Below, in pieces: positions 54,410 to 64,000 of a DNA stretch of 64,000 bases. Every line of letters starts with the position of its first letter. Position 1 is the stretch's first letter. Both the position numbers and the translations under genes were made by a program. The DNA comes from Pseudomonas frederiksbergensis (lineage in GTDB: Bacteria > Pseudomonadota > Gammaproteobacteria > Pseudomonadales > Pseudomonadaceae): assembly GCF_003732665.1 (NCBI RefSeq), contig NZ_MOBP01000006.1:558001-622000 (forward strand), given 5' to 3'. Under the pieces are notes generated by a model. It was not told the DNA's origin, searched no databases, and saw only the letters and a list, made by a program, of their open reading frames with translations.

Positions 54410-56023
54410 TCAGGCTTCGAGACCGAGAATGTCGCGAGCAACGGCCTCGGCAATCCGAATCCCATCCACACCCGCCGACAGAATCCCGCCGGCGTAGCCC
54501 GCGCCTTCACCCGCCGGGAACAGGCCTTTGACGTTCAAGCTCTGCATCGATTCGTTACGGGTAATCCGCAGCGGCGACGAGGTGCGGGTTTCGATCCCGG
54601 TCAACACGGCGTCATGCAGCGAGTAACCACGAATCTGCTTCTCGAACGCCGGCAAGGCTTCGCGAATCGCTTCAATGGCAAACGCCGGCAAGGCCAGGGC
54701 CAGATCCCCCAGGGCCACACCCGGTTTGTAGGACGGTTCAACGCTGCCCAGTTCGGTGGACGGCTTGCCCGCAATAAAGTCGCCGACCAGTTGCGCCGGG
54801 GCTTCGTAGTTGCTGCCGCCGAGCACAAAGGCGTGGGATTCCAGGCGTTCTTGCAACTCGATGCCGGCCAGCGGGCCGCCCGGATAATCGACTTCCGGGG
54901 TGATGCCGACGACGATCCCGGAGTTGGCGTTGCGTTCGTTACGCGAGTACTGGCTCATGCCGTTGGTGACCACGCGGCCCGGCTCGGACGTCGCCGCCAC
55001 CACAGTGCCGCCCGGGCACATGCAGAAGCTGTAGACCGAACGGCCGTTCTTGGCGTGGTGCACCAGTTTGTAGTCGGCGGCGCCGAGTTTCGGGTGGCCA
55101 GCGTATTTGCCCAGGCGTGCGCGGTCGATCAGCGACTGCGGGTGTTCGATGCGGAAACCCACCGAGAACGGCTTGGCTTCCATGAACACGCCACGGCCGT
55201 GGAGCATGCGGAAAGTGTCACGGGCGCTGTGGCCGAGGGCCAGGATCACGTGTTTGGAATGGATCTGCTCGCCGCCGTTAAGCTCGACGCCGACCAGTTG
55301 CCCGTCCTCGATCAACACGTCGGTAACCCGCTGCTGGAAACGCACTTCGCCGCCCAGCGCACGAATCTGCTCGCGCATGTTTTCCACCACGCCGGTCAGA
55401 CGGAACGTACCGATGTGCGGTTTGCTGACGTAGAGGATTTCTTCCGGCGCACCGGCCTTCACGAACTCATGCAGGACCTTGCGGCCGATGAATTTCGGGT
55501 CCTTGATCTGGCTGTAGAGCTTGCCGTCGGAGAACGTCCCCGCGCCGCCTTCACCGAACTGCACGTTGGATTCAGGGTTGAGCACGCTTTTGCGCCACAG
55601 GCCCCAGGTGTCCTTGGTACGCTGGCGCACTTCGGTGCCGCGTTCGAGGATGATCGGCTTGAAGCCCATTTGCGCCAGCAGCAAACCGGCGAAAATCCCG
55701 CACGGGCCGAAACCGACGACGATCGGCCGTTGCTGCAAATCGGCCGGTGCCTGGCCAACGACTTTGTAGCTGACATCCGGAGCGACGTTGACGTTACGGT
55801 CATCGGCGAACTTGTGCAGCAACGCCGCCTCATCCTTGGCGGAGAGGTCGATGGTGTAGATGAAGCACAGTTCGGAGGATTTTTTGCGCGCATCGTAGCT
55901 GCGCTTGAACAAGGTGAAATCGAGCAGGTCATCACTGGCGATGCCCAGGCGCTGCACGATGGCAGGGCGCAGGTCTTCTTCGGGATGGTCGATCGGCAAC
56001 TTGAGTTCGGTGATTCGTAACAT
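54410..56023 (-). CDS. FAD-dependent dehydrogenase (COG2509-like)
   Basis: 537 residues. An N-terminal ferredoxin-like domain (to about residue 90) is followed by an FAD-binding Rossmann segment PIVVGFGPCGIFAGLLLAQMG and ILERG. Conserved blocks QFGEGGAGTFSDGKL and YSFCMCPGG follow, and a C-terminal AGEGAGYAGGILSAGVDGIR. This is the architecture of the COG2509 uncharacterised FAD dehydrogenases. The substrate is unknown. The frame extends 55 codons upstream without sense. The ATG at 56023 gives the family start MLRITELKLPID. Confidence 0.88.
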   Translation of the reverse strand: MLRITELKLPIDHPEEDLRPAIVQRLGIASDDLLDFTLFKRSYDARKKSSELCFIYTIDLSAKDEAALLHKFADDRNVNVAPDVSYKVVGQAPADLQQRPIVVGFGPCGIFAGLLLAQMGFKPIILERGTEVRQRTKDTWGLWRKSVLNPESNVQFGEGGAGTFSDGKLYSQIKDPKFIGRKVLHEFVKAGAPEEILYVSKPHIGTFRLTGVVENMREQIRALGGEVRFQQRVTDVLIEDGQLVGVELNGGEQIHSKHVILALGHSARDTFRMLHGRGVFMEAKPFSVGFRIEHPQSLIDRARLGKYAGHPKLGAADYKLVHHAKNGRSVYSFCMCPGGTVVAATSEPGRVVTNGMSQYSRNERNANSGIVVGITPEVDYPGGPLAGIELQERLESHAFVLGGSNYEAPAQLVGDFIAGKPSTELGSVEPSYKPGVALGDLALALPAFAIEAIREALPAFEKQIRGYSLHDAVLTGIETRTSSPLRITRNESMQSLNVKGLFPAGEGAGYAGGILSAGVDGIRIAEAVARDILGLEA

Positions 56024-56117
56024 GACAGGACCCGGTTCGCGGGGCGCACAACTGCGCCAAGGCGTTTGAAGGCGGCGATTATAAGCCCCAAACGCCGGTC
56101 CCGTGAGGCAAAAACGA

Positions 56118-56771
56118 TCAGTCGTTACGCGAGCCGCCGAAATACCCGCAGCCGCGCTGCACTTGGCCGTCGATCCGCAGTTCGGCACTCATGTGCTGGA
56201 TGCTGCCGGTGCTGCTGTCGACGCAACGATTGGGCGCGACCCACAGTTCAATGTGCTTGCCATTGGCTTCGCTGCTGAGGTTGAAACGCCCATCGCCCAG
56301 TTGCTCTTCGACGTAGGGCACCGCCAGTGGTGGCTCGCCGGCACGGTCGATGGCCATGCCCTTGCCGCTGACCTTGACGTTCCACTCAGGGCCATGGCCG
56401 GCGGCGCGCAGGATCAACAGTTTGAAATTGGGATCGTCGCACGCCGTGCCCGAACGTTCGACGCGGTACAACTGCGCAAGGTCGAGGCTGCTTCCATTGA
56501 TCTTGCCACGCACGTCGGCGAACAACTTGCCCTGGTCATCCGCCAGGCTCGCGGCCTCTTGCAGCACGCTGGTGCCGCCCGTGTCGTTGACTACTAGGCT
56601 GCGCGATTCATTGCACGGCTGGAACATCAGCTTGCCGTCCGCCGCAGTCAACTGTCCCTGCATGCGGGTCTGCCCCGCGTGAGAGACGCTTTGCCGCGGA
56701 CCATCAAACAACTGGCACGCGGCAAACAACGGAAGCAGGGCAACGAGGACAAGGGAACGGGCAACACGCAT
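56118..56771 (-). CDS. COG3650-type lipoprotein
   Basis: 217 residues. Signal peptide with lipobox FAAC19. The following beta-rich domain (MQGQLTAADGKLMFQPCNES) and a C-terminal part ending RGCGYFGGSRND fit the COG3650 family of putative lipoproteins. Several cysteines suggest disulfides. Unknown function. The start at 56771 is set by the signal peptide. Confidence 0.75.
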   Translation of the reverse strand: MRVARSLVLVALLPLFAACQLFDGPRQSVSHAGQTRMQGQLTAADGKLMFQPCNESRSLVVNDTGGTSVLQEAASLADDQGKLFADVRGKINGSSLDLAQLYRVERSGTACDDPNFKLLILRAAGHGPEWNVKVSGKGMAIDRAGEPPLAVPYVEEQLGDGRFNLSSEANGKHIELWVAPNRCVDSSTGSIQHMSAELRIDGQVQRGCGYFGGSRND

Positions 56772-56844
56772 CTTTGGTTCTCCAGACAAGTGCCGCCACG
56801 TTACGCAGCATGACCGTTCATCACAACCCCGCCTTTCGACGATC

Positions 56845-56943
56845 CCCCTGTAGGAGCGAAGCTTGCTCGCGAAGGCGGCTGAACATTCAACATGGATGTT
56901 GGCTGACACACCGCCTTCGCGAGCAAGCTTCGCTCCTACAGGG
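56845..56943. repeat. REPIN (GTAGGAGCGAAGC family)
   Basis: CCCTGTAGGAGCGAAGCTTG at the left, CAAGCTTCGCTCCTACAGGG at the right. Near-perfect palindrome of 99 bases. Confidence 0.9.
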
Positions 56944-56955
56944 ATTGGGGTGGTC

Positions 56956-57555
56956 TTAGCCGACGTGAAAAGTCTGACCGGTCTGCAGGCCTTCGACACT
57001 TTTGGCGTAGGCCAAAGCCACATCGGCTGCCGGAACCGGCTTATAGCCGCGGAAGTACGGGGCGTAGCTGCCCATGGCTTCCAGCAGCACGGTCGGGCTG
57101 ATCGAGTTCACGCGCAGGCCACGGGGCAATTCGATGGCGGCGGCGCTGACGAAGCTGTCCAGCGCGCCGTTGACCAGGGCCGCCGAAGCGCCGCTGCGGA
57201 TCGGGTCGTGGCTGAGTACGCCGGTGGTGAAGGTGAACGAGGCGCCGTCATTGGCGAATTCGCGGCCGATCAGCAGCAGGTTGACCTGGCCCATCAGCTT
57301 GTCTTTGAGGCCCAGGGCAAAGCTGTCCGAGGTCATTTCGTCCAGCGGGGCGAACGTCACGTTGCCGGCGGCGCAGACCAGTGCATCGAACTTGCCGGTT
57401 TGTTCGAACAGCTTGCGGATCGAGGCGCTGTCGCTGATATCCACATGAAAATCACCACTGTTGCGGCCGATGCGAATGACTTCGTGACGTTGCGACAACT
57501 CTTTGTCGACCGCCGAACCGATGGTGCCGCCGGCGCCTATCAAAAGAATTTTCAT
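56956..57555 (-). CDS. Short-chain dehydrogenase/reductase family, atypical active site
   Basis: 199 residues, short for an SDR. The NAD(P)-binding loop is LLIGAGGTIGSAV (residues 4-16) and CAAGN (61-65) is the NNAG equivalent. Where the catalytic YxxxK should be, around residues 121-130, the sequence is SGASAALVNG, with neither Tyr nor Lys. Redox catalysis by the usual mechanism is therefore unlikely. Divergent from the LysR gene, which probably controls it. Confidence 0.85.
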   Translation of the reverse strand: MKILLIGAGGTIGSAVDKELSQRHEVIRIGRNSGDFHVDISDSASIRKLFEQTGKFDALVCAAGNVTFAPLDEMTSDSFALGLKDKLMGQVNLLLIGREFANDGASFTFTTGVLSHDPIRSGASAALVNGALDSFVSAAAIELPRGLRVNSISPTVLLEAMGSYAPYFRGYKPVPAADVALAYAKSVEGLQTGQTFHVG

Positions 57556-57670
57556 CGTGCTGTTTCCTCGAAATGGTTGAACGAGGTTTCAGTCTAGAGT
57601 GGATTTTTCCATTGATAAGCGCGCTAATGGGCAACCTTTGGTTTTCAAATGGAAACAATCCTTGAGCGAA

Positions 57671-58582
57671 ATGGATGACCTGGCGGCGTTCGCCATGTTG
57701 ATCGAAGCCGGCAGTTTTACCCTGGCCGCCCAGCAATTGGGGTGTAGCAAGGGGCAGCTGTCCAAGCGGATCAGCCTGCTGGAATCGCGGTTTTCCGTGG
57801 TCTTGCTGCAACGCACCACCCGCCGCTTGAGCCTGACTGCAGCGGGAGCGGCTCTGTTGCCCCAAGCCCAGGCGCTTGTCGTCCAAGTGGAGCGGGCGCG
57901 TCAGGCTTTGGCTCGACTGAAGGATGACATGGCCGGTCCGGTGCGGATGACGGTGCCGGTGTCGTTGGGAGAAACCTTCTTCGATGGCCTGCTGCTGGAG
58001 TTCTCCAGCAAATACCCCGAAGTGCAGATCGAGCTGGACCTGAGCAACAATTTTCGCGAGTTGTCCCGGGACGGATTTGACCTGGCGGTTCGCTCAGAAG
58101 TGGGTAACGACGAACGCCTGGTGGCCCGGCCGCTGCTGGCCTGGCACGAAATGACCTGCGCCAGCCCGGCCTACCTCGAGCAATTTGGCGAACCGCTAAC
58201 GCCACAGGCGTTGGCCGAACACCGTTGTGTGCTCAACAGTCACTACAGTGGCCGCGAAGAATGGCTCTATCACCAGCAACACGAACTGCTTCGGGTTCGG
58301 GTGTCCGGACCGTTCGCCAGTAACCATTACAGCCTGCTGAAGAAAGCCGCGCTGGCCGGCGCCGGCATTGCGCGGTTGCCGTCGTACCTGCTGCAAGCGG
58401 AATTGGCTGACGGCCGTTTGCGCTGGCTCCTGCGCGATTATCAGACCCGTCGTATGCCGATGTACCTGGTGCATCCGTATCAGGGTGGGTTGCCCAAGCG
58501 TACGCAAGTGCTGGCGGACTATTTGATCGGCTGGTTCAAGCGCAGTGGTGAGGCGTTGGACAGACTCCAACACACCCCATAA
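57671..58582 (+). CDS. LysR-family transcriptional regulator
   Basis: 303 residues. N-terminal wHTH (MDDLAAFAMLIEAGSFTLAA, then LGCSKGQLSKRISLLESRFS) and a C-terminal periplasmic-binding-like effector domain (PVRMTVPVSLGETFFDGLLL onward). It is transcribed away from the SDR gene, the usual layout for a LysR regulator and its target. The frame opens at 57599 with GTG, but the ATG at 57671 gives the canonical LysR start. Confidence 0.92.
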   Translation: MDDLAAFAMLIEAGSFTLAAQQLGCSKGQLSKRISLLESRFSVVLLQRTTRRLSLTAAGAALLPQAQALVVQVERARQALARLKDDMAGPVRMTVPVSLGETFFDGLLLEFSSKYPEVQIELDLSNNFRELSRDGFDLAVRSEVGNDERLVARPLLAWHEMTCASPAYLEQFGEPLTPQALAEHRCVLNSHYSGREEWLYHQQHELLRVRVSGPFASNHYSLLKKAALAGAGIARLPSYLLQAELADGRLRWLLRDYQTRRMPMYLVHPYQGGLPKRTQVLADYLIGWFKRSGEALDRLQHTP

Positions 58583-58583
58583 C

Positions 58584-58675
58584 CCTGTGGGAGCGGGCTT
58601 GCTCGCGAAGGCGTCGTGTCAGGCAACATCTACATTGACTGACCCACCGCTTTCGCGAGCTCACCCGCTCCCACA
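58584..58675. repeat. REPIN (GTGGGAGCGGGC family)
   Basis: CTGTGGGAGCGGGCTTGCTC at the left. The right arm has drifted: GCGAGCTCACCCGCTCCCAC where GCGAGCAAGCCCGCTCCCAC is usual. Confidence 0.88.
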
Positions 58676-58855
58676 TTTGGATTTGCAAATAGGTTGATGG
58701 AAGTGTTCGGAATAAACAGAAATTGCTGATCGTGAAAGGTTATCCAGACCTGTTATTTCTGACAGTAGAAAACCACCGCAACGGGCAATACAGTGATGTC
58801 AGGCGAAAACGCCAGGTCGGAGGGCGGGTCATCGGATGAACAGGGAGTCAAAAAA

Positions 58856-59095
58856 ATGGAAAGCGTGGAAGAGCGTATAAAACAAATAACGTGTGAGTTA
58901 TTGGGTATAGAACCAAAAGACCTGACGAATACCTCCAGTTTTGTTGAAGACTTGAAGGCAGATTCCCTGGACGCCGTTGAACTTGTCATGACTTTTGAAG
59001 AGGAATTCTTGATAACGATCCCGGATGAAGAGGCTGTAAAACTCACAACCGTTCAGAAAGTAATCGACTACATAGAGCACCAGTTGAGCCTGTAG
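58856..59095 (+). CDS. Stand-alone acyl carrier protein
   Basis: 79 residues, acidic, ACP fold. The phosphopantetheine serine is S37 in [11 protein letters not shown], the universal DSL motif. Helix 1 is [16 protein letters not shown]. The last helix is [14 protein letters not shown]. It is not in a fab cluster and no synthase or acyl-AMP ligase gene is next to it. GC is clearly lower than in its neighbours. The ATG at 58856 is chosen (GGAG about 10 bases upstream). An earlier in-frame ATG at 58793 gives an unlikely polar extension. Confidence 0.88.
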   Translation: MESVEERIKQITCELLGIEPKDLTNTSSFVEDLKADSLDAVELVMTFEEEFLITIPDEEAVKLTTVQKVIDYIEHQLSL

Positions 59096-59113
59096 CGGCT
59101 GCAAGTTGCAGCG

Positions 59114-59142
59114 AAAAAAAACGGCCCTAAGGCCGTTTTTTT
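59114..59142. terminator. Bidirectional intrinsic terminator
   Basis: AAAAAACGGCC / GGCCGTTTTTT around a CTAA loop, between the convergent ACP and livF genes. Confidence 0.9.
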
Positions 59143-59157
59143 GTTCACCGCAAAACC

Positions 59158-59859
<702 letters not shown>

Positions 59860-60627
59860 TTACGCTTCCCCCAGGTAGGCTTTGATCACTTCAGGATTGT
59901 CGCGGATCTGTTCCGGCGTGCCGTTGGCCAGGGGCGTGCCCTGGTTGATCACGACGATGTGGTCGGAAATGCTCATGACCAGCTTCATGTCGTGTTCGAT
60001 CAGCAGCACGGTGACATTGTGCTCTTCACGCAGCATGCCGATCAGCGCCTTGAGGTCCTCGGTTTCCTTCGGGTTCAGGCCGGCCGCCGGTTCGTCGAGC
60101 ATGAGGATCCGCGGACGGGTCATCATGCAACGGGCGATTTCCAGGCGACGTTGCTGACCGTAGGCCAGGGTTCCGGCGGTACGGTTGGCAAATTCCTTGA
60201 GGTTGACCTTGTCCAGCCAGTACTCGGCGAACTCCATCGCCTCGCGTTCGCTCTTGCGGAACGCAGGGGTCTTGAACAGGCCGGCCAGGAAGTTGGTGTT
60301 CAAGTGACGGTGCTGGGCGATCAACAGGTTCTCGACCGCCGTCATGTCCTTGAACAGCCGCACGTTCTGGAAGGTCCGCACCACGCCTTTGCGGGCGATC
60401 TCGTGGCCGGGCAGGCCCTCGATGGCCTGCCCGTCGAGCAGGATGCTGCCGCCGCTCGGCTTGTAGAAACCGGTCAGGCAGTTGAACACGGTGGTCTTGC
60501 CGGCACCGTTCGGGCCGATCAATGCCACGACCTGTTTTTCGTGCACGGTCAGGGCTACGCCGTTGACCGCCAGCAAGCCGCCGAAGCGCATGCTCAGATT
60601 TTCGACTTTAAGGATCTCGCGGCTCAT
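59860..60627 (-). CDS. livG: Branched-chain amino-acid ABC transporter ATPase LivG/BraF
   Basis: 255 residues. Walker [10 protein letters not shown], signature LAYGQQRR (typical of LivG), Walker [16 protein letters not shown] and the C-terminal YLGEA tail. Overlaps livM by 4 bases. Confidence 0.95.
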   Translation of the reverse strand: MSREILKVENLSMRFGGLLAVNGVALTVHEKQVVALIGPNGAGKTTVFNCLTGFYKPSGGSILLDGQAIEGLPGHEIARKGVVRTFQNVRLFKDMTAVENLLIAQHRHLNTNFLAGLFKTPAFRKSEREAMEFAEYWLDKVNLKEFANRTAGTLAYGQQRRLEIARCMMTRPRILMLDEPAAGLNPKETEDLKALIGMLREEHNVTVLLIEHDMKLVMSISDHIVVINQGTPLANGTPEQIRDNPEVIKAYLGEA

Positions 60628-61880
60628 TTGCGCAGCTCCATGTGAGGACGTTGCATGGGCAGCAGACCCTGAGGACGCCAGATCATCATCAGCACCATCA
60701 AGGCGCCGAACATCAACATGCGGTATTCACTGAACTCACGCATCATTTCCGGCAGCAGGATCATCACCACGGCGGCGAGAATCACGCCGAGCTGCGAGCC
60801 CATGCCACCCAGTACGACGATGGCGAGAATGATCGCCGACTCGATGAAGGTGAAGGACTCCGGGGTCACCAGACCCTGACGGGCTGCGAAGAAACTGCCG
60901 GCAAAACCGGCGAAGCTTGCACCCAGGGTGAAAGCCGACAGCTTGATCACCGTAGGGTTGAGACCCAGCGCACGGCAGGCGATTTCGTCTTCACGCAGCG
61001 CTTCCCATGCACGACCGATCGGCATGCGCAGCAGGCGGTTGATGACGAACAGCGCGCCGAGGGCCAGCAACAGGGCAACCAGGTACAGGAAAATCACCTT
61101 GTTGATCGAGTTGTATTCCAGGCCGAAGTACTCGTGGAACGTCTGCATGCCTTCTGCCGCTTTACGCTCGAAGGTCAGGCCGAAGAACGTCGGCTTCTCG
61201 ATGTTGCTGATGCCGTTCGGGCCGCCGGTGATGTCGGTCAGGTTACGCAGGAACAACCGGATGATTTCACCGAAGCCCAGGGTCACGATCGCCAGATAGT
61301 CACCGCGCAAGCGCAGTACCGGGAAGCCGAGCAGGAAGCCGAACGTTGCCGACATCAGGCCGGCAATCGGCAGGCAGACCCAGAAACTCCAGCCCAGGTA
61401 GTGCGACAACAGCGCATAGCTGTAGGCGCCGACGGCGTAGAAACCGACGTAACCCAAGTCGAGCAGACCGGCCAGACCGACCACGATGTTCAGGCCCAGG
61501 CCGAGCATCACGTAGATCAGGATCAGGGTCGCGATGTCCACCGCGCCGCGTGAACCGAAGAATGGCCACACCAGGGCACCGATGATCAACGCAATGATGA
61601 TCCAGCGCTGGGTAGTCGGCAGGGTCAGGAAGTTACTGGCCTTGGCCGGAATCAACGGCATGTTGGGCGAGGATTTCCAGGCCTTGCTGATCGGGTCGTT
61701 GAACATCACCCGCAGGAACATCAGTACCGAGCAGATCGCAATGATCGCCAGGGTCATGTTGCTGGTGCCGTGCACTTCAAGATTGATGCCGACGATGGTC
61801 AGTTTCAGACCGAGTACCGGGTAGGCCACAGCCCAGACCAGCAGAGCGCTGAAGAGCGCCTGTTTGAGATTCCTAGTCAT
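60624..61880 (-). CDS. livM: Branched-chain amino-acid ABC transporter permease LivM/BraE
   Basis: 418 residues, about ten membrane segments. The LivM signature blocks are [20 protein letters not shown] and [20 protein letters not shown]. It has the longer N-terminal extension normal for this family. Overlaps livH by 4 bases. Confidence 0.95.
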   Translation of the reverse strand: MTRNLKQALFSALLVWAVAYPVLGLKLTIVGINLEVHGTSNMTLAIIAICSVLMFLRVMFNDPISKAWKSSPNMPLIPAKASNFLTLPTTQRWIIIALIIGALVWPFFGSRGAVDIATLILIYVMLGLGLNIVVGLAGLLDLGYVGFYAVGAYSYALLSHYLGWSFWVCLPIAGLMSATFGFLLGFPVLRLRGDYLAIVTLGFGEIIRLFLRNLTDITGGPNGISNIEKPTFFGLTFERKAAEGMQTFHEYFGLEYNSINKVIFLYLVALLLALGALFVINRLLRMPIGRAWEALREDEIACRALGLNPTVIKLSAFTLGASFAGFAGSFFAARQGLVTPESFTFIESAIILAIVVLGGMGSQLGVILAAVVMILLPEMMREFSEYRMLMFGALMVLMMIWRPQGLLPMQRPHMELRK

Positions 61881-62800
61881 ACTTTCTCAACCTCCGGACG
61901 GCCCAGAATGCCGGTCGGACGGAATAACAGCACCAGAACCAACAAGCCGAATGCCACGACGTCCTTGTACTGGTCGCCGAAGATGTCGGCACCAAAGGCT
62001 TCCGCCACCCCCAGCACCAACCCGCCGAGCATGGCGCCGGGGATGCTGCCGATACCACCCAATACTGCGGCGGTGAAGGCCTTGAGGCCGACGAGGAAAC
62101 CGGCGTTCGGGTTGATCACGCCGTATTGCATGCTCAGCAGCACGGCCGCGATGGCCGCCAGCGCAGCACCGATGACGAAGGTCAGGGCGATGATGTTGTT
62201 GGTATTGATCCCCAACAGGTTGGCCATCTTGATGTCTTCGGCACAGGCGCGGCAGGCGCGACCCAGGCGAGAGCGGGAGATGAACAGCGTCAGGCCGAGC
62301 ATGGCGATCAGGGTCACCACGAACACCACGATCTGCATGTAGGAAATCAGCACTTCATGTGCGCCACCTGGCCCGAAGGAAAGATTACCGGGGATCAGGT
62401 TGGGGATGGATTTGTCCTTGGAGTCTTGCGCCAGCAGAACGGTGTTCTGCAGGAAAATCGACATGCCGATGGCCGAGATCAGCGGAATCAGACGGTTGCT
62501 GCCACGCAAGGGGCGGTAGGCAATCCGTTCGATGCTGTAGCCGTAGGCACTGCAGACGACGATGCTCGCGATAAAACCGGCGGTCATCAAGAGAGGGACA
62601 CTGTCGAGTCCCATCATGGCCAGGCCTGCGATGGCGATGAACGCCACGTAGGAACCGATCATGTACACCTCGCCGTGGGCGAAGTTGATCATTCCAATGA
62701 TGCCGTAAACCATCGTATAGCCGATGGCGATCAAGGCATACGTGCTGCCAACGGTCAGGCCGTTAACCAGCTGCTGGAAGAAGTGATAGATGTCAGGCAT
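61877..62800 (-). CDS. livH: Branched-chain amino-acid ABC transporter permease LivH/BraD
   Basis: 307 residues, eight membrane segments. [20 protein letters not shown] near the N-terminus and [20 protein letters not shown] are the family markers. It pairs with LivM to form the channel. Confidence 0.95.
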   Translation of the reverse strand: MPDIYHFFQQLVNGLTVGSTYALIAIGYTMVYGIIGMINFAHGEVYMIGSYVAFIAIAGLAMMGLDSVPLLMTAGFIASIVVCSAYGYSIERIAYRPLRGSNRLIPLISAIGMSIFLQNTVLLAQDSKDKSIPNLIPGNLSFGPGGAHEVLISYMQIVVFVVTLIAMLGLTLFISRSRLGRACRACAEDIKMANLLGINTNNIIALTFVIGAALAAIAAVLLSMQYGVINPNAGFLVGLKAFTAAVLGGIGSIPGAMLGGLVLGVAEAFGADIFGDQYKDVVAFGLLVLVLLFRPTGILGRPEVEKV

Positions 62801-62982
62801 TACAGCGCTCCTAAAAACCTGATACGCATTTCACTGGTGGAGTCATTTTCCCGCTCGAGCCCCGTGGATCTGCATCCACTTCGAATTCGAGGTTTGCCAG
62901 CGAACCGCTGATGACGGTTTTGAGATTTTCAGGTGGGGAGACTGGCGGATCACGCCAGCGCGGCCCAATACGTTCGTAAAAC

Positions 62983-63008
62983 AAAGCCCACGGCACGCCG
63001 TGGGCTTT
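62983..63008 (-). terminator. Attenuator-like hairpin between livK and livH
   Basis: AAAGCCCACGGC / GCCGTGGGCTTT, followed leftward by a weak T run (TTTGTTTT). It lies in the 232-base gap after the binding-protein gene and probably lowers expression of the permease and ATPase genes. Confidence 0.75.
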
Positions 63009-63032
63009 ATTGGCAGTCAGTCAGGCAACGCC

Positions 63033-64000
63033 TTACTGAGGCGAAACTTCAGTTTTAGGTTTGCCGAAGTGCCACTCGTAAACCACGAATTTGAAGTCTT
63101 TCAGGTCGCCCTTGGCGTCGAAGCTCAGGTCGCCAGTCGGGGTTTTGAACGAACCTGCGTGGATGGCAGCAGCCACTTTGGCAGGGTCTTCGCTCTTGGC
63201 AGCAGTGATACCACCGGCGATGACTTCAACAGCCGAGTAGGCCGGGAACACGAACGGACCGCTCGGATCTTCTTTCTTGGCTTTGAACGCGTCAGCCAGG
63301 GCGACGTTGGCCGGATCCTGGTCGAAGGATTTCGGCAGGGTCACCAGCAGGCCTTCGGAAGCGTCCTTGGCGATCTGCGAAATGGAGTCGTTACCCACGC
63401 CTTCCGGACCCATGAACTTGGCTTTCAGGCCTTTTTCCTGGGATTGACGCAGGATCAGACCCAGCTCCGGGTGGTAGCCGCCGTAGTAGACGAAGTCGAC
63501 GTTGGCTTGCTTGAGCTTGGAGATGATGGAAGAGAAGTCTTTGTCGCCAGCGTTGATACCTTCGAATACGGCAACTTTTACGTTTTTGCTTTCGAGGGTT
63601 TTCTTCACGGCGGTGGCGATGCCTTCACCGTATTGCTGTTTGTCGTGCAGCACGGCAACGATTTTCGGTTTGACGTGATCGGCGATGTAGTTACCGGCGG
63701 CAGGGCCCTGGGCGCTGTCCAGACCGATAGTACGGAAGATCATTTTGTAACCACGGGCGGTGATGTCCGGGCTGGTGGCAGCCGGGGTGATCATGATCAC
63801 GCCTTCGTCTTCGTAGATGTCCGAAGCGGGTTGGGTGGAGCTGGAGCACAGGTGACCGACCACGAACTTGACGCCGTCGTTGACGACTTTGTTCGCTACA
63901 GCCACGGCTTGTTTCGGATCGCAGGCATCATCGTATTCAACAGCTTCGAGCTTCTTGCCGTCGACGCCGCCCTTGGCGTTGATTTGTTCGATGGCCATTT
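63033..64000 (-). CDS. livK: Branched-chain amino-acid binding protein LivK/BraC, 5' end outside window
   Basis: At least 322 residues are visible of about 375. Type 1 periplasmic-binding fold: AIEQINAKGGVDGKKLEAVE, VVGHLCSSSTQPASDIYEDE, VYYGGYHPELGLILRQSQEK. The signal peptide and first residues are beyond base 64000. It delivers Leu/Ile/Val (and perhaps Ala/Thr) to LivHMGF. Confidence 0.95.
   Translation of the reverse strand, partial: MAIEQINAKGGVDGKKLEAVEYDDACDPKQAVAVANKVVNDGVKFVVGHLCSSSTQPASDIYEDEGVIMITPAATSPDITARGYKMIFRTIGLDSAQGPAAGNYIADHVKPKIVAVLHDKQQYGEGIATAVKKTLESKNVKVAVFEGINAGDKDFSSIISKLKQANVDFVYYGGYHPELGLILRQSQEKGLKAKFMGPEGVGNDSISQIAKDASEGLLVTLPKSFDQDPANVALADAFKAKKEDPSGPFVFPAYSAVEVIAGGITAAKSEDPAKVAAAIHAGSFKTPTGDLSFDAKGDLKDFKFVVYEWHFGKPKTEVSPQ

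Overview
The window is chromosomal DNA from a fluorescent Pseudomonas, most likely of the P. fluorescens group. Base composition is high in GC. The protein families are typical of that group (DUF3077, quiP, S-type pyocin carrier, aot-like and bra/liv operons), as is the gene order quiP - GST - YchJ - OmpA - DUF1145 - CopD - DinG - serine hydrolase - OmpA - PdxH, which I know from P. aeruginosa around PA1032-PA1053. At least fifteen Pseudomonas-type REP/REPIN palindromes sit between genes. Most of the window is ordinary core genome and is densely coded on both strands.

Layout. 1-2.85 kb: the 5' part of rimO, and the K+ uptake gene kup. 2.9-6.0 kb: an accessory islet between two nearly identical intrinsic terminators. 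It holds a DUF3077 gene whose leader carries a C4-type antisense RNA with two sets of target boxes, then a three-gene operon (winged-helix regulator, AbiEii-like nucleotidyltransferase, PP2C phosphatase) behind a long operator palindrome. 6.1-10.0 kb: aminoacyl-phosphatidylglycerol hydrolase (AcvB/VirJ) and mprF. 10.3-10.7 kb: two initiator tRNA genes. 11-20 kb: dinB with a LexA box, a lipoprotein, proS, ampG, an alkyltransferase-like gene, a DUF481 protein, a cold-shock gene, dcd and a small proline-rich ORF.

19.8-31 kb: a four-gene DNA repair set (PdeM nuclease, Lhr-Core helicase, ATP-dependent ligase, MBL exonuclease). It is split into two pairs by a basic amino-acid ABC operon arranged like aotJQMOP and by one unknown ORF. 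31-42.9 kb: quiP (acyl-homoserine-lactone acylase), GST, isochorismatase-like hydrolase, two SEC-C proteins, two tandem OmpA/TSP3 lipoproteins, DUF1145, a collagen-like secreted protein, CopD and dinG. 43-49.7 kb: an agarase-like glycoside hydrolase, a serine hydrolase, an OmpA lipoprotein, pdxH and a glycine-zipper lipoprotein.

49.8-51.5 kb: a colicin E3-type ribosomal RNase bacteriocin followed by two related small immunity-like genes. 51.6-58.6 kb: nhaA, a cysteine desulfhydrase-like PLP enzyme, an FAD dehydrogenase, a COG3650 lipoprotein, and a divergent SDR/LysR pair. 58.8-64 kb: an orphan acyl carrier protein and the branched-chain amino-acid transporter livKHMGF (braCDEFG), cut at the window edge.

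The best candidates for new biology are the 2.9-6.0 kb islet (C4 RNA plus regulator/NTase/PP2C operon) and the E3-type toxin with duplicated immunity genes. I saw no CRISPR array, transposase, integrase or rRNA.
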